DNA of 51,304 nt from RGIG4074 sp964615285. Lineage in GTDB: Bacteria > Bacillota > Clostridia > Christensenellales > Borkfalkiaceae. The notes below the pieces were generated by a model. The model searched no databases. It was not told the DNA's origin and was given only the letters and a program-made list of their open reading frames with translations. Shown here piece by piece: positions 24,696 to 32,739 of this stretch; the stretch's first letter is position 1; every line of letters starts with the position of its first letter. The stretch covers positions 1-51,304 of the forward strand of contig CAZTND010000003.1 of the NCBI GenBank assembly GCA_964615285.1, given 5' to 3'. The position numbers and the translations under genes were made by a program.

Positions 24696-26249
24696 ATGGA
24701 AGTAAGAAAACTGAGCGGCATTTCCCTGCCCGTCGGGACGGACGGCGGGACCGAAGAGGAAAAACTGCGCGCGCTGGCGGCAAAAAAATTGCGCGCGCCC
24801 GTCCGTTATTTCCGCATCGTCCGGAAATCTCTGGACGCGCGGGACAAAGGGAACATCCGTTGGATATATACCATTGAGTTTGCGGCAAAGCCCTGCCCCA
24901 TGCCCGACGTCCTCGGGGAAAAGGGCGCACTGCGGGGCAAAGTCCCGTCGGTCGTCATCGCCGGCATGGGGCCGGCGGGACTCTTCTGTGCGGTGCGTCT
25001 TTTGCAATGGGGCGTGCGGCCCGTGCTCTTGGAACGGGGCGCGCCCGTGGAGGAGCGGGAAAAGGACGTCTCCGATTTTTTCCGTACCGGCGTTTTGGAC
25101 GTTTCTTCCAACGTACAGTTCGGCGAGGGCGGCGCGGGCACCTTTTCGGACGGCAAACTCAACACGCAGACCAACAGCGCGGAAAACGCGGAGGTGCTGC
25201 GCCTGTTCGCCGCCTTCGGCGCGCCGGCGGAGATCCTGTATCTCGGCAAGCCCCATATCGGCAGCGACAGGTTGAAGGCGGTCGTTCGGAATATGCGGGC
25301 GTACATTCTTTCCCGCGGAGGCGAAGTGCGCTTTCACACCGCCCTGACCGACGTGGAAATTGCGGGCGGCAGACTGCGTTCGGCGATCCTTTCCGACGGG
25401 GAAAAGCTCTCGCCCGACGCCCTGGTCTTAGCTTTGGGGCACAGCGCGCGCGACACCTTTGAAATGCTGCAGAAAAGGGGCGTATGCTTGCAGCAAAAGG
25501 AGTTTGCGGCGGGGGTGCGCATCGAGCATCTGCAGAAAAACATCGGGTGCGCGCAGTACGGGCAAAAATATTCCCTGCTGCCGCCCGCCGACTATAAATT
25601 GGTCTTTCATGCTTCCGAACGCGCGGCGTTCACTTTCTGCATGTGCCCGGGCGGGTTCGTCCTGCCCGCGGCGAGCGAGGAGGGCATGGTCGTCACCAAC
25701 GGCATGAGCAATTACCGCCGCGACGGCGTCAATGCCAACAGTGCGCTCATCGTGCAGGTGAAGCGGCAGGATTTCGGGTCGGACGATCCCCTGGCGGGCG
25801 TGGCGTTTCAAAGGAAGCTCGAGCGTGCGGCGTATGCGCTCGGCGGCGGCGCGTACCGTGCGCCCGTCCAGCGCGCGGAGGATTTTCTCTGCCGCCGTCC
25901 CTCCCCCGGGGCGGGCGAGGTGCTGCCTACATATGCGCGGGGCGTGACATATACCGATCTCACGGGGCTTTTCCCCGCCGGGCTGACGGATACCCTTGCG
26001 GTGGCCCTGCGGGGCATGGACGGGCGGCTGCACGGGTTCGCCCATCCCGATGCGCTTCTGACGGGGGTGGAGTCGCGCACCAGCTCGCCCGTGCGCATCG
26101 TGCGGGACGAAAGGGGGGAAAGCGTTTCGGCGGAAGGTTTGTTTCCCTGCGGCGAGGGCGCGGGCTATGCGGGCGGCATCACCAGCGCGGCGGCGGACGG
26201 ACTGCGCACCGCGGCGGCGATCTTGCGCAAATACGGCGCGGAGATATGA
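24696..26249 (+). CDS. Uncharacterised FAD-dependent dehydrogenase (COG2509 type)
   Basis: 517 residues. An N-terminal ~85-residue region precedes the FAD Rossmann motif 'VVIAGMGPAGLFCAVRL'. Then come 'GEGGAGTFSDGKLNT' (family hallmark), a middle segment 'LALGHSARDTFEML' and a C-terminal 'PCGEGAGYAGGITSAAADG'. This family is widespread in Clostridia with no established reaction. A GGGAGAGAGG site and a 12-nt spacing after the BaiN-like gene indicate an operon of two flavoproteins. Confidence 0.9.
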   Translation: MEVRKLSGISLPVGTDGGTEEEKLRALAAKKLRAPVRYFRIVRKSLDARDKGNIRWIYTIEFAAKPCPMPDVLGEKGALRGKVPSVVIAGMGPAGLFCAVRLLQWGVRPVLLERGAPVEEREKDVSDFFRTGVLDVSSNVQFGEGGAGTFSDGKLNTQTNSAENAEVLRLFAAFGAPAEILYLGKPHIGSDRLKAVVRNMRAYILSRGGEVRFHTALTDVEIAGGRLRSAILSDGEKLSPDALVLALGHSARDTFEMLQKRGVCLQQKEFAAGVRIEHLQKNIGCAQYGQKYSLLPPADYKLVFHASERAAFTFCMCPGGFVLPAASEEGMVVTNGMSNYRRDGVNANSALIVQVKRQDFGSDDPLAGVAFQRKLERAAYALGGGAYRAPVQRAEDFLCRRPSPGAGEVLPTYARGVTYTDLTGLFPAGLTDTLAVALRGMDGRLHGFAHPDALLTGVESRTSSPVRIVRDERGESVSAEGLFPCGEGAGYAGGITSAAADGLRTAAAILRKYGAEI

Positions 26250-26491
26250 AAAAACGCCCCTTGCCGCGGCGGCGGAAGGGGAGTGAGATTGAAACACGAA
26301 AACGGCATGAATTCTTCTTTTCTTTTTCGTTTTCCTTTCATAAATCCAACACTTTCGGCGGATATAATAAGACACGTAAACCGAAGCGATTCGGCTGCAA
26401 CTTTTTTCATATTCTCTCATTAAATTTTTTGGAAGTGCGGTCAGCCCCCCTGGCCGTGCTTTCATTTTGTTCAAATTTTCCTCGCCGTATA
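26250..26491. other. Intergenic region without a recognisable gene
   Basis: The first 40 bp hold an imperfect GC hairpin (around CCCCTTGCCGC...GGAAGGGG) that may slow transcription after the FAD gene. The rest (26300-26490) is T-rich with no ORF or motif I can support. Confidence 0.5.
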
Positions 26492-26520
26492 TTGCTTTTT
26501 GCCGTGCGTTCTGTTATAAT
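26492..26520 (+). promoter_or_regulatory. Promoter with no protein gene downstream
   Basis: -35 TTGCTT (26492-26497), 17-bp spacer, -10 TATAAT (26515-26520). It points into a short region that ends in a terminator hairpin. Confidence 0.6.
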
Positions 26521-26526
26521 ATGCCT

Positions 26527-26622
26527 ATCAGCGGCGATAGAGCACACGCTGCAACGCTGTTTTTCCGAGGCATTATAAAAGTTCCGCCGCCCGTTTCCCG
26601 CGGGCGGCGGATATGTTTTCTT
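26527..26622 (+). ncRNA. Candidate small RNA, about 95 nt
   Basis: It starts about 7 nt after the -10 at 26515-26520 and ends with a 10-bp GC hairpin (26584-26593/26601-26610) plus a T-rich tail (TGTTTTCTTTG). No credible reading frame with a ribosome site lies inside. The segment also shows a near-palindrome, TTATAATATGCCT (26514-26526) and AGGCATTATAA (26568-26578). The hairpin could instead serve only the convergent Dabb gene. It matches no RNA family I know. Confidence 0.35.
26584..26610. terminator. Terminator shared by the Dabb gene and the candidate RNA
   Basis: Stem CCGCCGCCCG/CGGGCGGCGG, loop 7 nt. The minus-strand tail is AACTTTTATAA and the plus-strand tail is ATATGTTTTC. Confidence 0.7.
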
Positions 26623-26625
26623 TGT

Positions 26626-26913
26626 TCAGTCGAGCATAAAATCGACGGCGACGGAAGAAAGGGTGTGCGCATGTAAAAAGGTCTGCACGGTCCCGTTATG
26701 ATAGGGGTCGCGCCGGTAGGCGTCCAGGGCGGCTCGGTCCTCCAACAGCACGCCGAGGTATACGTCGTACGAGCGCGCCGAGCGCAAAATATCCCTGCCC
26801 ACTTCCAGTCCGCGCAGCATGGGCACGTTGCCCTCCATGCTTTTCAGAAGTTCCGCCGCCTTGTCGGCGTTTTCCGCATTGTCCATTTTGAAACAAACGA
26901 CGTGTTTCAGCAT
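26626..26913 (-). CDS. Dabb (stress-responsive A/B barrel) domain protein
   Basis: 95 residues, a complete single alpha/beta-barrel Dabb domain. It opens with 'MLKHVVCFKMD', has 'GLEVGRDIL' and 'YDVYLGVLLEDRAALDAYRRDPYH' in the middle, and ends 'SSVAVDFML'. These proteins form dimers with a central cavity and have varied or unknown roles. GGAG lies before ATG 26913, and a promoter at 26942-26970 drives it alone. Confidence 0.92.
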   Translation of the reverse strand: MLKHVVCFKMDNAENADKAAELLKSMEGNVPMLRGLEVGRDILRSARSYDVYLGVLLEDRAALDAYRRDPYHNGTVQTFLHAHTLSSVAVDFMLD

Positions 26914-26941
26914 ATACTATCTCCTTTTTCGTTTTTCTTTC

Positions 26942-26970
26942 ATTATATCATCTTTCGGCTTCGGGCGCAA
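26942..26970 (-). promoter_or_regulatory. Promoter of the Dabb gene
   Basis: On the minus strand: -35 TTGCGC (26970-26965), 17-bp spacer, -10 TATAAT (26947-26942). Confidence 0.7.
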
Positions 26971-27071
26971 GCGTATCCGACGGCGCTCCGCGATAATCCG
27001 GGGTGCATGCCAACGATTTGTTCGAAGAATATCACGTCCGTGCGGACGGCGGTCGGTGAGGGAGAAACAAG

Positions 27072-27109
27072 AAAAATGACCCGTCGGGGCTGCCGACGGG
27101 TCATTTTTT
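27072..27109. terminator. Terminator of the YjbR-domain gene, overlapping its stop codon
   Basis: 11-bp GC stem (27077-27087/27093-27103) extended by an A/T run on each side, so it works in both directions. The stop codon (27103-27101) is part of the stem. Confidence 0.85.
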
Positions 27110-27772
27110 CGCCAAGGTGTAGCTGTCGTCCAGGCGGCGGAGGATTTCGGACAGCGGTACGGTGCCGTCGAGGGGCACGCTCAGCCAATGTTTTTTGTTC
27201 ATGTGATAGCCGGGGAAAAAGCGCTTGCCGTCCAGAAGAGCCGCCCCTTCTTCGGGGCGCATGCGCAGGTCAAGTACAGTTACTTTTTCCGCGGAAAAGT
27301 CGCCGAGCTTGTTCTTGGGGATCGGCAGAAAGGCGGCATACCATTTGCCGTTGTCTTTTCTCCGCAAAATAAAGTTGTCCGGCGTGCGTTTCCATAAAAA
27401 TTCCGGTTGGTCTCCGTAGGTTTCCCGCGCGTAGCGCAGAACGTCCGCCGTGCATTCCCCGTAGAAGGGGAGGACGGGATCAAAACAGTTTTCGGCGACG
27501 GCCCGCAGGTTTTTTTCGACTTCTGCCCGCACCGTGCCCACAAATTCGCCCGCCGCATCGTCGACGAGATAGAGGACGTATTCATCGCCTGTTTCAACGT
27601 CTGTGACACGCGTGTGTACGCAAGCGTCCGGGGCAACGGTGATTTCCAATGTCATCGTTCCGTCCGCGATGGGGCGGCGGAGGAAAAAAGTTCCGTTTTG
27701 TTCGCTGCATCCGAACGCCGCCAGCTTTTGTCCGTTCGGTTTTTTGCCTTGAAAGTAAGCCGCTGTGTCCAT
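27101..27772 (-). CDS. MmcQ/YjbR-type protein with extra N-terminal domain
   Basis: 223 residues. The C-terminal ~115 residues match the MmcQ/YjbR (CyaY-like fold) family: 'YARETYGDQPEFLW', 'VLDLRMRPEEGAALL', 'FFPGYHMNKKHWLSVPLDG', 'LDDSYTLA'. The N-terminal ~100 residues ('FGCSEQNGTFFLRRPIADGTMTLEI') form a second conserved beta-rich domain often fused to YjbR in Clostridia. DNA binding has been suggested for the family from its fold, but no function is proven. I chose ATG 27772 (GGGAGAG upstream) rather than the in-frame 27817. Confidence 0.85.
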   Translation of the reverse strand: MDTAAYFQGKKPNGQKLAAFGCSEQNGTFFLRRPIADGTMTLEITVAPDACVHTRVTDVETGDEYVLYLVDDAAGEFVGTVRAEVEKNLRAVAENCFDPVLPFYGECTADVLRYARETYGDQPEFLWKRTPDNFILRRKDNGKWYAAFLPIPKNKLGDFSAEKVTVLDLRMRPEEGAALLDGKRFFPGYHMNKKHWLSVPLDGTVPLSEILRRLDDSYTLAKK

Positions 27773-27907
27773 GTTTTTCTCTCCCGTATGCCGCGCCGAA
27801 AGCCCTTCCCGCCGCAAGGGGCATGTCCGTGTTCAAGGGGAAAAGCCGCCTTGCCTGTAAGAAAATGAAGGGAACGGATGTGCGGATGGGGCGCATTTTC
27901 GCGCCGG

Positions 27908-29320
27908 TCAGATCTTTTCGATCTTGATGAGGTTGGTCGACCCCGCCTGTCCGTTGGGGATGCCCCCCGTGATGACGAGGAAATCTCCCTTTTTCAGGTC
28001 GAGCACTTTTTTTGCCGTGCGTTTGGCTTCATAGAAGAGCACGTCGGTGGAGGAGAACTCTTCCGCCATGACGGGGATGACCCCCCAGGAGAGGGCGAGC
28101 TTGCGCCAGGTCTTGGGGTTGGTGGTCATGCCGATGATGACGGCGGGGGCGCGGAAGCGGGACACCATGCGCGCGGTCATGCCGGACATGGTGCAGGCGA
28201 CGATGGCCTTTGCGTTGAGGTCGATGGCCATGGCGCAGGTCGCGTGGGAGAGGGCGTCCACCTCGTTGCGGATCTTGAATTCATAGCGCGTAAACCGCTT
28301 GGAGTAGTTGATGTTCTGTTCGGCGTTCTCGGCGATCTTCGCCATGGTCTGCACGGTGAGCACGGGGTACTGTCCCGCGGCGGTCTCGCCCGAGAGCATG
28401 ATGGCGCTCGAGCCGTCGAACACGGCGTTCGCCACGTCGGAGATCTCCGCGCGCGTGGGGCGGGGATTGTGTATCATCGATTCCAGCATTTCGGTCGCCG
28501 TGATGACCCGTTTGCCCAGCATGCGGCAGGTCTCGATGAGCGTCTTTTGAATGCCGGGCAGCTCCTCGAAGGGGATCTCCACGCCCAGATCGCCGCGGGC
28601 GACCATGATGCCGCTGCATTCGCTGCAGATCTCCTTGATGTTGTTCACGCCCGCGCGGTTTTCGATCTTGGCGATGAGGTCGATGTTCTTGCCGCCGATC
28701 GATTCAAGATATTCCCGGATATCGACGAGGTCCTGCCGCGTGGACACGAAGGAGCAGGCGATGAAGTCCACGTCGTTCTGCACGCCGAAGAGGATGTCGT
28801 CCTTGTCCTGGTCGCTCAGGAATTTCTGGCGGAGCACCTTGTTGGGGAAGCTCATGGATTTTTGGTTGGACAGCACGCCCCCCACCTTGACCGCGCAGAC
28901 GGCGTCCGTTTTTGTCAGGGCGGTCACTTCAAAGATGATGAGCCCGTTGTTCAGGAGAATGGTGTCGCCCACGCTCAGATCGTCCGTCAACCCCTTGTAG
29001 TTGACGGAAACGCGGCTTTGGTCGCCCTCCACTTCATTGGTGGTAAAGGTGAACGTATCTCCCTCGTGCAGGGTCACCCGCCCTTCTTTGAAGGTCTTGA
29101 TGCGGTATTCGGGGCCCTTGGTGTCCAGCATGATGGCGATGGGCAGGTTCAGCTTTTCGCGCACTTTCTTGATGGTCTGTATCTTTTTCAGATGATCTTC
29201 GTGCGTCCCGTGCGAAAAATTCAGCCGCGCGACGTTCATGCCCGCAAGGCAGAGTTCGGTCAGGGTCTTTTCGTCCTCGCAGGCAGGGCCGATGGTACAG
29301 ATGATTTTGGTCTTTCTCAT
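27908..29320 (-). CDS. pyk: Pyruvate kinase
   Basis: 470 residues; converts phosphoenolpyruvate and ADP to pyruvate and ATP in glycolysis. Recognisable segments are 'TKIICTIGPACEDEKTL', 'NVARLNFSHGTHEDH', 'DTKGPEYRI', the active-site 'IAKIENRAGVNNI', 'VARGDLGVEIPFEELP' and 'TATEMLESMIHNPRPTRAE'. It lacks the extra C-terminal PEP-utiliser domain found in Bacillus. I chose ATG 29320 (family N-terminus 'MRKTKI', AAGG 10 nt upstream) over 29395, which would lie within the promoter. Its promoter is divergent from that of rimM. Confidence 0.97.
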   Translation of the reverse strand: MRKTKIICTIGPACEDEKTLTELCLAGMNVARLNFSHGTHEDHLKKIQTIKKVREKLNLPIAIMLDTKGPEYRIKTFKEGRVTLHEGDTFTFTTNEVEGDQSRVSVNYKGLTDDLSVGDTILLNNGLIIFEVTALTKTDAVCAVKVGGVLSNQKSMSFPNKVLRQKFLSDQDKDDILFGVQNDVDFIACSFVSTRQDLVDIREYLESIGGKNIDLIAKIENRAGVNNIKEICSECSGIMVARGDLGVEIPFEELPGIQKTLIETCRMLGKRVITATEMLESMIHNPRPTRAEISDVANAVFDGSSAIMLSGETAAGQYPVLTVQTMAKIAENAEQNINYSKRFTRYEFKIRNEVDALSHATCAMAIDLNAKAIVACTMSGMTARMVSRFRAPAVIIGMTTNPKTWRKLALSWGVIPVMAEEFSSTDVLFYEAKRTAKKVLDLKKGDFLVITGGIPNGQAGSTNLIKIEKI

Positions 29321-29366
29321 AAAATTTTTTCCTTGTTTACTTCCTGTTAAAATTTTGTTCGAAATT

Positions 29367-29395
29367 ATTGTAATATATTCCCCGCCGTTTTGCAA
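29367..29395 (-). promoter_or_regulatory. Promoter of pyk
   Basis: On the minus strand: -35 TTGCAA (29395-29390), 17-bp spacer, -10 TACAAT (29372-29367). Confidence 0.75.
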
Positions 29396-29432
29396 GCGTT
29401 TGAACGCCGCTCTTTTATTATTTGATAAACGA

Positions 29433-29461
29433 TTGAAATTTGCGTGCGGATATGTTATAAT
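29433..29461 (+). promoter_or_regulatory. Promoter of the rimM-trmD-rbgA cluster
   Basis: -35 TTGAAA (29433-29438), 17-bp spacer, -10 TATAAT (29456-29461). The leader is ~26 nt with GGGAGGAAG before rimM. Confidence 0.8.
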
Positions 29462-29493
29462 GTTGTCATAAGAAATTTCGGGAGGAAGAAAAA

Positions 29494-29994
29494 ATGCAGG
29501 AAAGGCTGCTCGTCGGCGCCGTTCTCAAACCCCAGGGCATCCGCGGCGAACTCAAGATCAAATATTATACCGATGCGCCCGAGGACGTCAAAAAGTTCGG
29601 CCGCGTGTTCATCGACGGCGAAGAGCGGAAGATCCTTTCCTTCCGCACGGACGGAGAGGCGGTCTACCTCGGGCTGTACGGCATTGCCGACCGCAACGCC
29701 GCCGAACCGCTGCGCGGCAAGGAGGTGTATGCGCTGCGCGCCGATGCGCCGCCGCCCGCCGCAGGGACGTATTACATCGTCGACCTTCTCGGCTGCAAGG
29801 TGTTCACCCGTTCGGGGCAGGAGCTGGGCGAGCTCGTAAAGATCACGCCCGCCGCCACCGACGTGTACACCGTCAGGCGCGGGGAAAAGGAGATCCTCTT
29901 TCCCGCCGTCGCGGGACTGTTCGTCGAAATTTCGCCCGAAAAGGGGCGCATCGTCGTCGACGACGGCCGTTTCGGCGAAGTCGCGGTGCTGTAA
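29494..29994 (+). CDS. rimM: Ribosome maturation factor RimM
   Basis: 166 residues. Binds S19 and helps mature the 30S head. The N-terminal beta-barrel starts 'LLVGAVLKPQGIRGELKI' (family signature), and the C-terminal PRC-barrel contains 'YYIVDLLGCKVF' and 'LFPAVAGLFVEI'. In most Firmicutes rimM is directly followed by trmD; here three transporter or membrane genes come between. Strong GGGAGGAAG site. Confidence 0.95.
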   Translation: MQERLLVGAVLKPQGIRGELKIKYYTDAPEDVKKFGRVFIDGEERKILSFRTDGEAVYLGLYGIADRNAAEPLRGKEVYALRADAPPPAAGTYYIVDLLGCKVFTRSGQELGELVKITPAATDVYTVRRGEKEILFPAVAGLFVEISPEKGRIVVDDGRFGEVAVL

Positions 29995-30047
29995 CGGCTT
30001 TTTTCGGGATGCGCGGAATAATATATAATATGAAGGAGAAGAGGATC

Positions 30048-30746
30048 ATGAACAGCATTTTATCTGCGGTCGGGCTCAGCAAAAGTTACGGCGCCGCGCC
30101 CGCGTTGCAGAACGTCACGCTGGAAATTCCCGCGGGCGGGACGGTCGGGCTGTTGGGGCCCAACGGCAGCGGCAAATCCACGTTCATCAAACTGGCGATG
30201 GGCATGCTGCAGCCGACGACGGGGGAAATTTTCATCGACGGCAAAAAACCGGGCGTGGAAACCAAGCGCATCACGGCATATCTGCCCGACGCCAACTTTC
30301 TGACCGAATGGATGACGGTGGGGGAGATGATGAACTACTGCGCCGATTTTTTTGCCGATTTTTCCAAGGACAAGGCGCGGGCAATGCTTTCCCGCCTCGC
30401 CATCGGCGAAAAACAGCGCATCCGCACCCTTTCCAAGGGCAACAAGGAAAAGGTGGGGCTCATCCTCACCATGGCGCGCAACGCAAGGCTTTACATTCTG
30501 GACGAACCGATCGCGGGCGTCGACCCCGCCGCGCGGGATTACATTCTGGACACCGTGCTCACCAACCGCGCGCCGGATTCCACGGTCATCTTGTGCACGC
30601 ACCTCATCTACGACGTGCAGAATATTTTAACGCAGGCAGTCTTTCTCTACAACGGCGCGATCGCGCTCAACGCCAACGTGGCGGAGCTGTGCGCGCGGGA
30701 AGGCAAACCATTGGATGAAATTTTCAAGGAGATGTTCAGATGGTAG
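30048..30746 (+). CDS. ABC transporter ATP-binding protein, YtrB-like
   Basis: 232 residues. Walker A 'GLLGPNGSGKSTFIK', Walker B 'LYILDEPIAGVDP' and switch His in 'LCTHLIYD'. The signature is 'LSKGNKEKV' instead of LSGGQ, as in the YtrB/YhcH group. That group usually pairs with ABC-2 type permeases and responds to cell-envelope stress. ATG 30048 has GGAGAAGAGG upstream; the longer frame from 30009 has no support. It overlaps the permease gene by 7 nt. No GntR regulator is adjacent, unlike typical ytr operons. Confidence 0.92.
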   Translation: MNSILSAVGLSKSYGAAPALQNVTLEIPAGGTVGLLGPNGSGKSTFIKLAMGMLQPTTGEIFIDGKKPGVETKRITAYLPDANFLTEWMTVGEMMNYCADFFADFSKDKARAMLSRLAIGEKQRIRTLSKGNKEKVGLILTMARNARLYILDEPIAGVDPAARDYILDTVLTNRAPDSTVILCTHLIYDVQNILTQAVFLYNGAIALNANVAELCAREGKPLDEIFKEMFRW

Positions 30747-31501
30747 GGAAATTGTTGAAACATGATTTTATTGCGCTCGGCAGGATCATTCTGCCCACGG
30801 GGATCGCCGTACTGTCGCTTGCCCTGCTGTCGTCTGTTTCCATGTTGTTTTCAAGCGATCAGCTCATCTTTCTTCAATCGCTGCTGACGGCAGTGTTCGT
30901 AATCGGGGGTTCGGTCGTCTTTATCCTGGCATATGTCGTCTGCATCAAGCATTTTTATGATTCCGTGTTCTCCCGGCAGGGGTACCTCACCCTCGCTTTG
31001 CCCGTCACGCCCATGCAATTGCTGTTTTCCAAGGCGGTCGTTTCCTTCGTCGCCATAATCTTTTCCTGTCTGGTGGCCGTCGGCTCGCTGGAAATTTACG
31101 GGCTGGTGAACGGCATCGAACTGGTCGGGGAGATGGTGAACGGCATTGTTTCTCTCTTTGTTCAGTATCAGCTCGACGGCGGCTGGCTGGTATATCTGCT
31201 CGTTTACTTCCCGATTTCCGCCGTCTGTTCGCTCTTCTTCATCTTTGCCTGCGTCGCGGCGGGGCAGCTGGTCAACAAGCACCGGGTGGCGTTCTCCGTG
31301 GGGGTCTATATCCTCGTCAACTGGATATGGGACCTCTTGAACGGGCTTTTGAATCCGTTCATGTTCGGGGTCGACGTCTCTTCCGCGTTCGGACCGTATC
31401 TCCTCATCACGGTGTGGCTCGTGGAGTCGCTCATCCTCGGCACTGCTTCGGTGTTCTTCATTCGGTACATACTCAAAAACAAGTTGAATCTTTTGGCTTA
31501 A
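30740..31501 (+). CDS. ABC-2 type permease partner of the upstream ATPase
   Basis: 253 residues with about six membrane helices: one pair near residues 15-75, and others around 95-125, 140-170, 175-205 and 220-250. 'YDSVFSRQGYLTLALPVTPMQLLFSK' is the segment between helices 2 and 3 that recurs in small clostridial ABC-2 permeases. The start overlaps the ATPase stop (ATGGTAG), indicating coupled translation and a single transporter. Substrate unknown; peptide antibiotic or lipid export are typical for the group. Confidence 0.85.
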   Translation: MVGKLLKHDFIALGRIILPTGIAVLSLALLSSVSMLFSSDQLIFLQSLLTAVFVIGGSVVFILAYVVCIKHFYDSVFSRQGYLTLALPVTPMQLLFSKAVVSFVAIIFSCLVAVGSLEIYGLVNGIELVGEMVNGIVSLFVQYQLDGGWLVYLLVYFPISAVCSLFFIFACVAAGQLVNKHRVAFSVGVYILVNWIWDLLNGLLNPFMFGVDVSSAFGPYLLITVWLVESLILGTASVFFIRYILKNKLNLLA

Positions 31502-31526
31502 CGCTTCGGCGGAAAAGGGAATGCCG

Positions 31527-32038
31527 ATGAAATTTTTTCAGCCAAAGGGCAGGCGGGGGTACCGGAAGCGGAAGATTATATGGCTGATCGTTTTTTTGAT
31601 CGGTGCACTTTCGTACATCGTCGGCAGTGGGCTTTTGAGCGGGGCGCGCGGGAATGGATGGCGCTCGGGGTCAAAAAGGGAGTGCGTGCCTTGGCGTTTT
31701 CCTTTATTGCCGTTCTTCTTTGGTATATTGTGCAGGTGATGGCGCAGATCGTCGCGGACGGAATAGCGGGGCAGAGTCCGTTGGAAATGTGGTATGCCGG
31801 CGGGATGCCGGCGTACCCCGAGGAATATCGGCCGCTTCCGCCGTCACGGGCGGCGTCTGTAACGGGGTTGTTTCTGTACGGGAATCTTGTCGCCGTTTGC
31901 GTTCAATGGAGCATCGACGTCGTTTGGGTTTGCCTGCTGTCCGTCTGTCTGCTGTGCGGCGAAAGGGCGTGTCAGGCAGCATTTTTTGCCAACGGCGGAT
32001 CTCCCGTCTTTCGGCGGGCAATAATAGGTAATATATGA
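31527..32038 (+). pseudogene. Small membrane protein gene with a frameshift near base 31650
   Basis: ATG 31527 (AAAGGGA 6 nt upstream) opens a frame with one membrane helix ('IIWLIVFLIGALSYIVGSG'). Around the GGGGCGCGCGGG run at about 31640-31655 the sensible reading moves to another frame. That frame continues with helices 'ALAFSFIAVLLWYIVQVMAQI' and 'LVAVCVQWSIDVVWVCLLSVCLL' and stops at 32038. The stop overlaps the trmD start as ATGA, as expected for an intact, coupled gene. The joined product would have about 170 residues and three helices. Assembly error in the GC run, or a real recent mutation, are both possible. I do not recognise the family. Confidence 0.55.
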
Positions 32039-32715
32039 AAATAGATATTCTGACCCTCTTTCCCGAAATGTTCTCTCCCTTAAAGGAGAGTATTTTGGGC
32101 AGGGCGCAAAAGGAAAATAAATTGGAGATCAACGTCGTCAACCTCCGCGACTATACCGAGGACAAGCACTTGAAGTGTGACGACTATCCCTTCGGCGGGG
32201 GCGCGGGCATGGTCATGATGGCGCAACCCATCGGTTCGTGCATCGAGGCGCTTGATCCCGGGCATGGTGCCCGCCGCATCTATCTTTCTCCCAAAGGGCA
32301 GACCTTCCGCCAGGAGAAAGTTTTCGAACTCTTGGCGTATGAGCGTCTCATCCTTTTGTGCGGACATTACGAGGGGGTGGATCAGCGCGCCATCGACCTC
32401 TTCATCGACGAGGAGATCTCCATCGGCGACTACGTCCTGACGGGGGGCGAACTGCCCGCCATGGTCGTCGTCGACTGCGTGGCGCGGTACGTGGACGGGG
32501 TCATCAGCACCTCTTCCCTCGTGGACGAAAGTTTTTCGGACGGCATGCTCGAATATCCGCAGTACACCCGTCCCGTGGAATATCGGGGCATTACCGTCCC
32601 CGAAGTGCTCCGAAGCGGCAACCATGCCCGCATCGACGCATGGAGACGCGAACAGGCAGCGGAATTGACGCGGCAGCGCAGACCCGACCTTCCCGGCGGG
32701 AAGAAAGGGAAATGA
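32035..32715 (+). CDS. trmD: tRNA (guanine37-N1)-methyltransferase
   Basis: 226 residues, SPOUT trefoil-knot enzyme that methylates G37 next to the anticodon to keep the reading frame. Motifs are 'ILTLFPEMF', 'LRDYTEDKHLKCDDYPFGGGAGMVM', 'LLCGHYEGVDQRAIDLFIDEEISIGDYVLTGGELPA' (read as several adjoining segments of the knot) and 'EYPQYTRPVEYRG'. Start ATG 32035 is inside the ATGA overlap with the preceding gene, and only a weak AGG is present upstream, so translation likely depends on coupling. rbgA follows; rplS, often here, is absent. Confidence 0.96.
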   Translation: MKIDILTLFPEMFSPLKESILGRAQKENKLEINVVNLRDYTEDKHLKCDDYPFGGGAGMVMMAQPIGSCIEALDPGHGARRIYLSPKGQTFRQEKVFELLAYERLILLCGHYEGVDQRAIDLFIDEEISIGDYVLTGGELPAMVVVDCVARYVDGVISTSSLVDESFSDGMLEYPQYTRPVEYRGITVPEVLRSGNHARIDAWRREQAAELTRQRRPDLPGGKKGK

Positions 32716-32739
32716 CACAGGGATAAGAGGTGATCTTTG

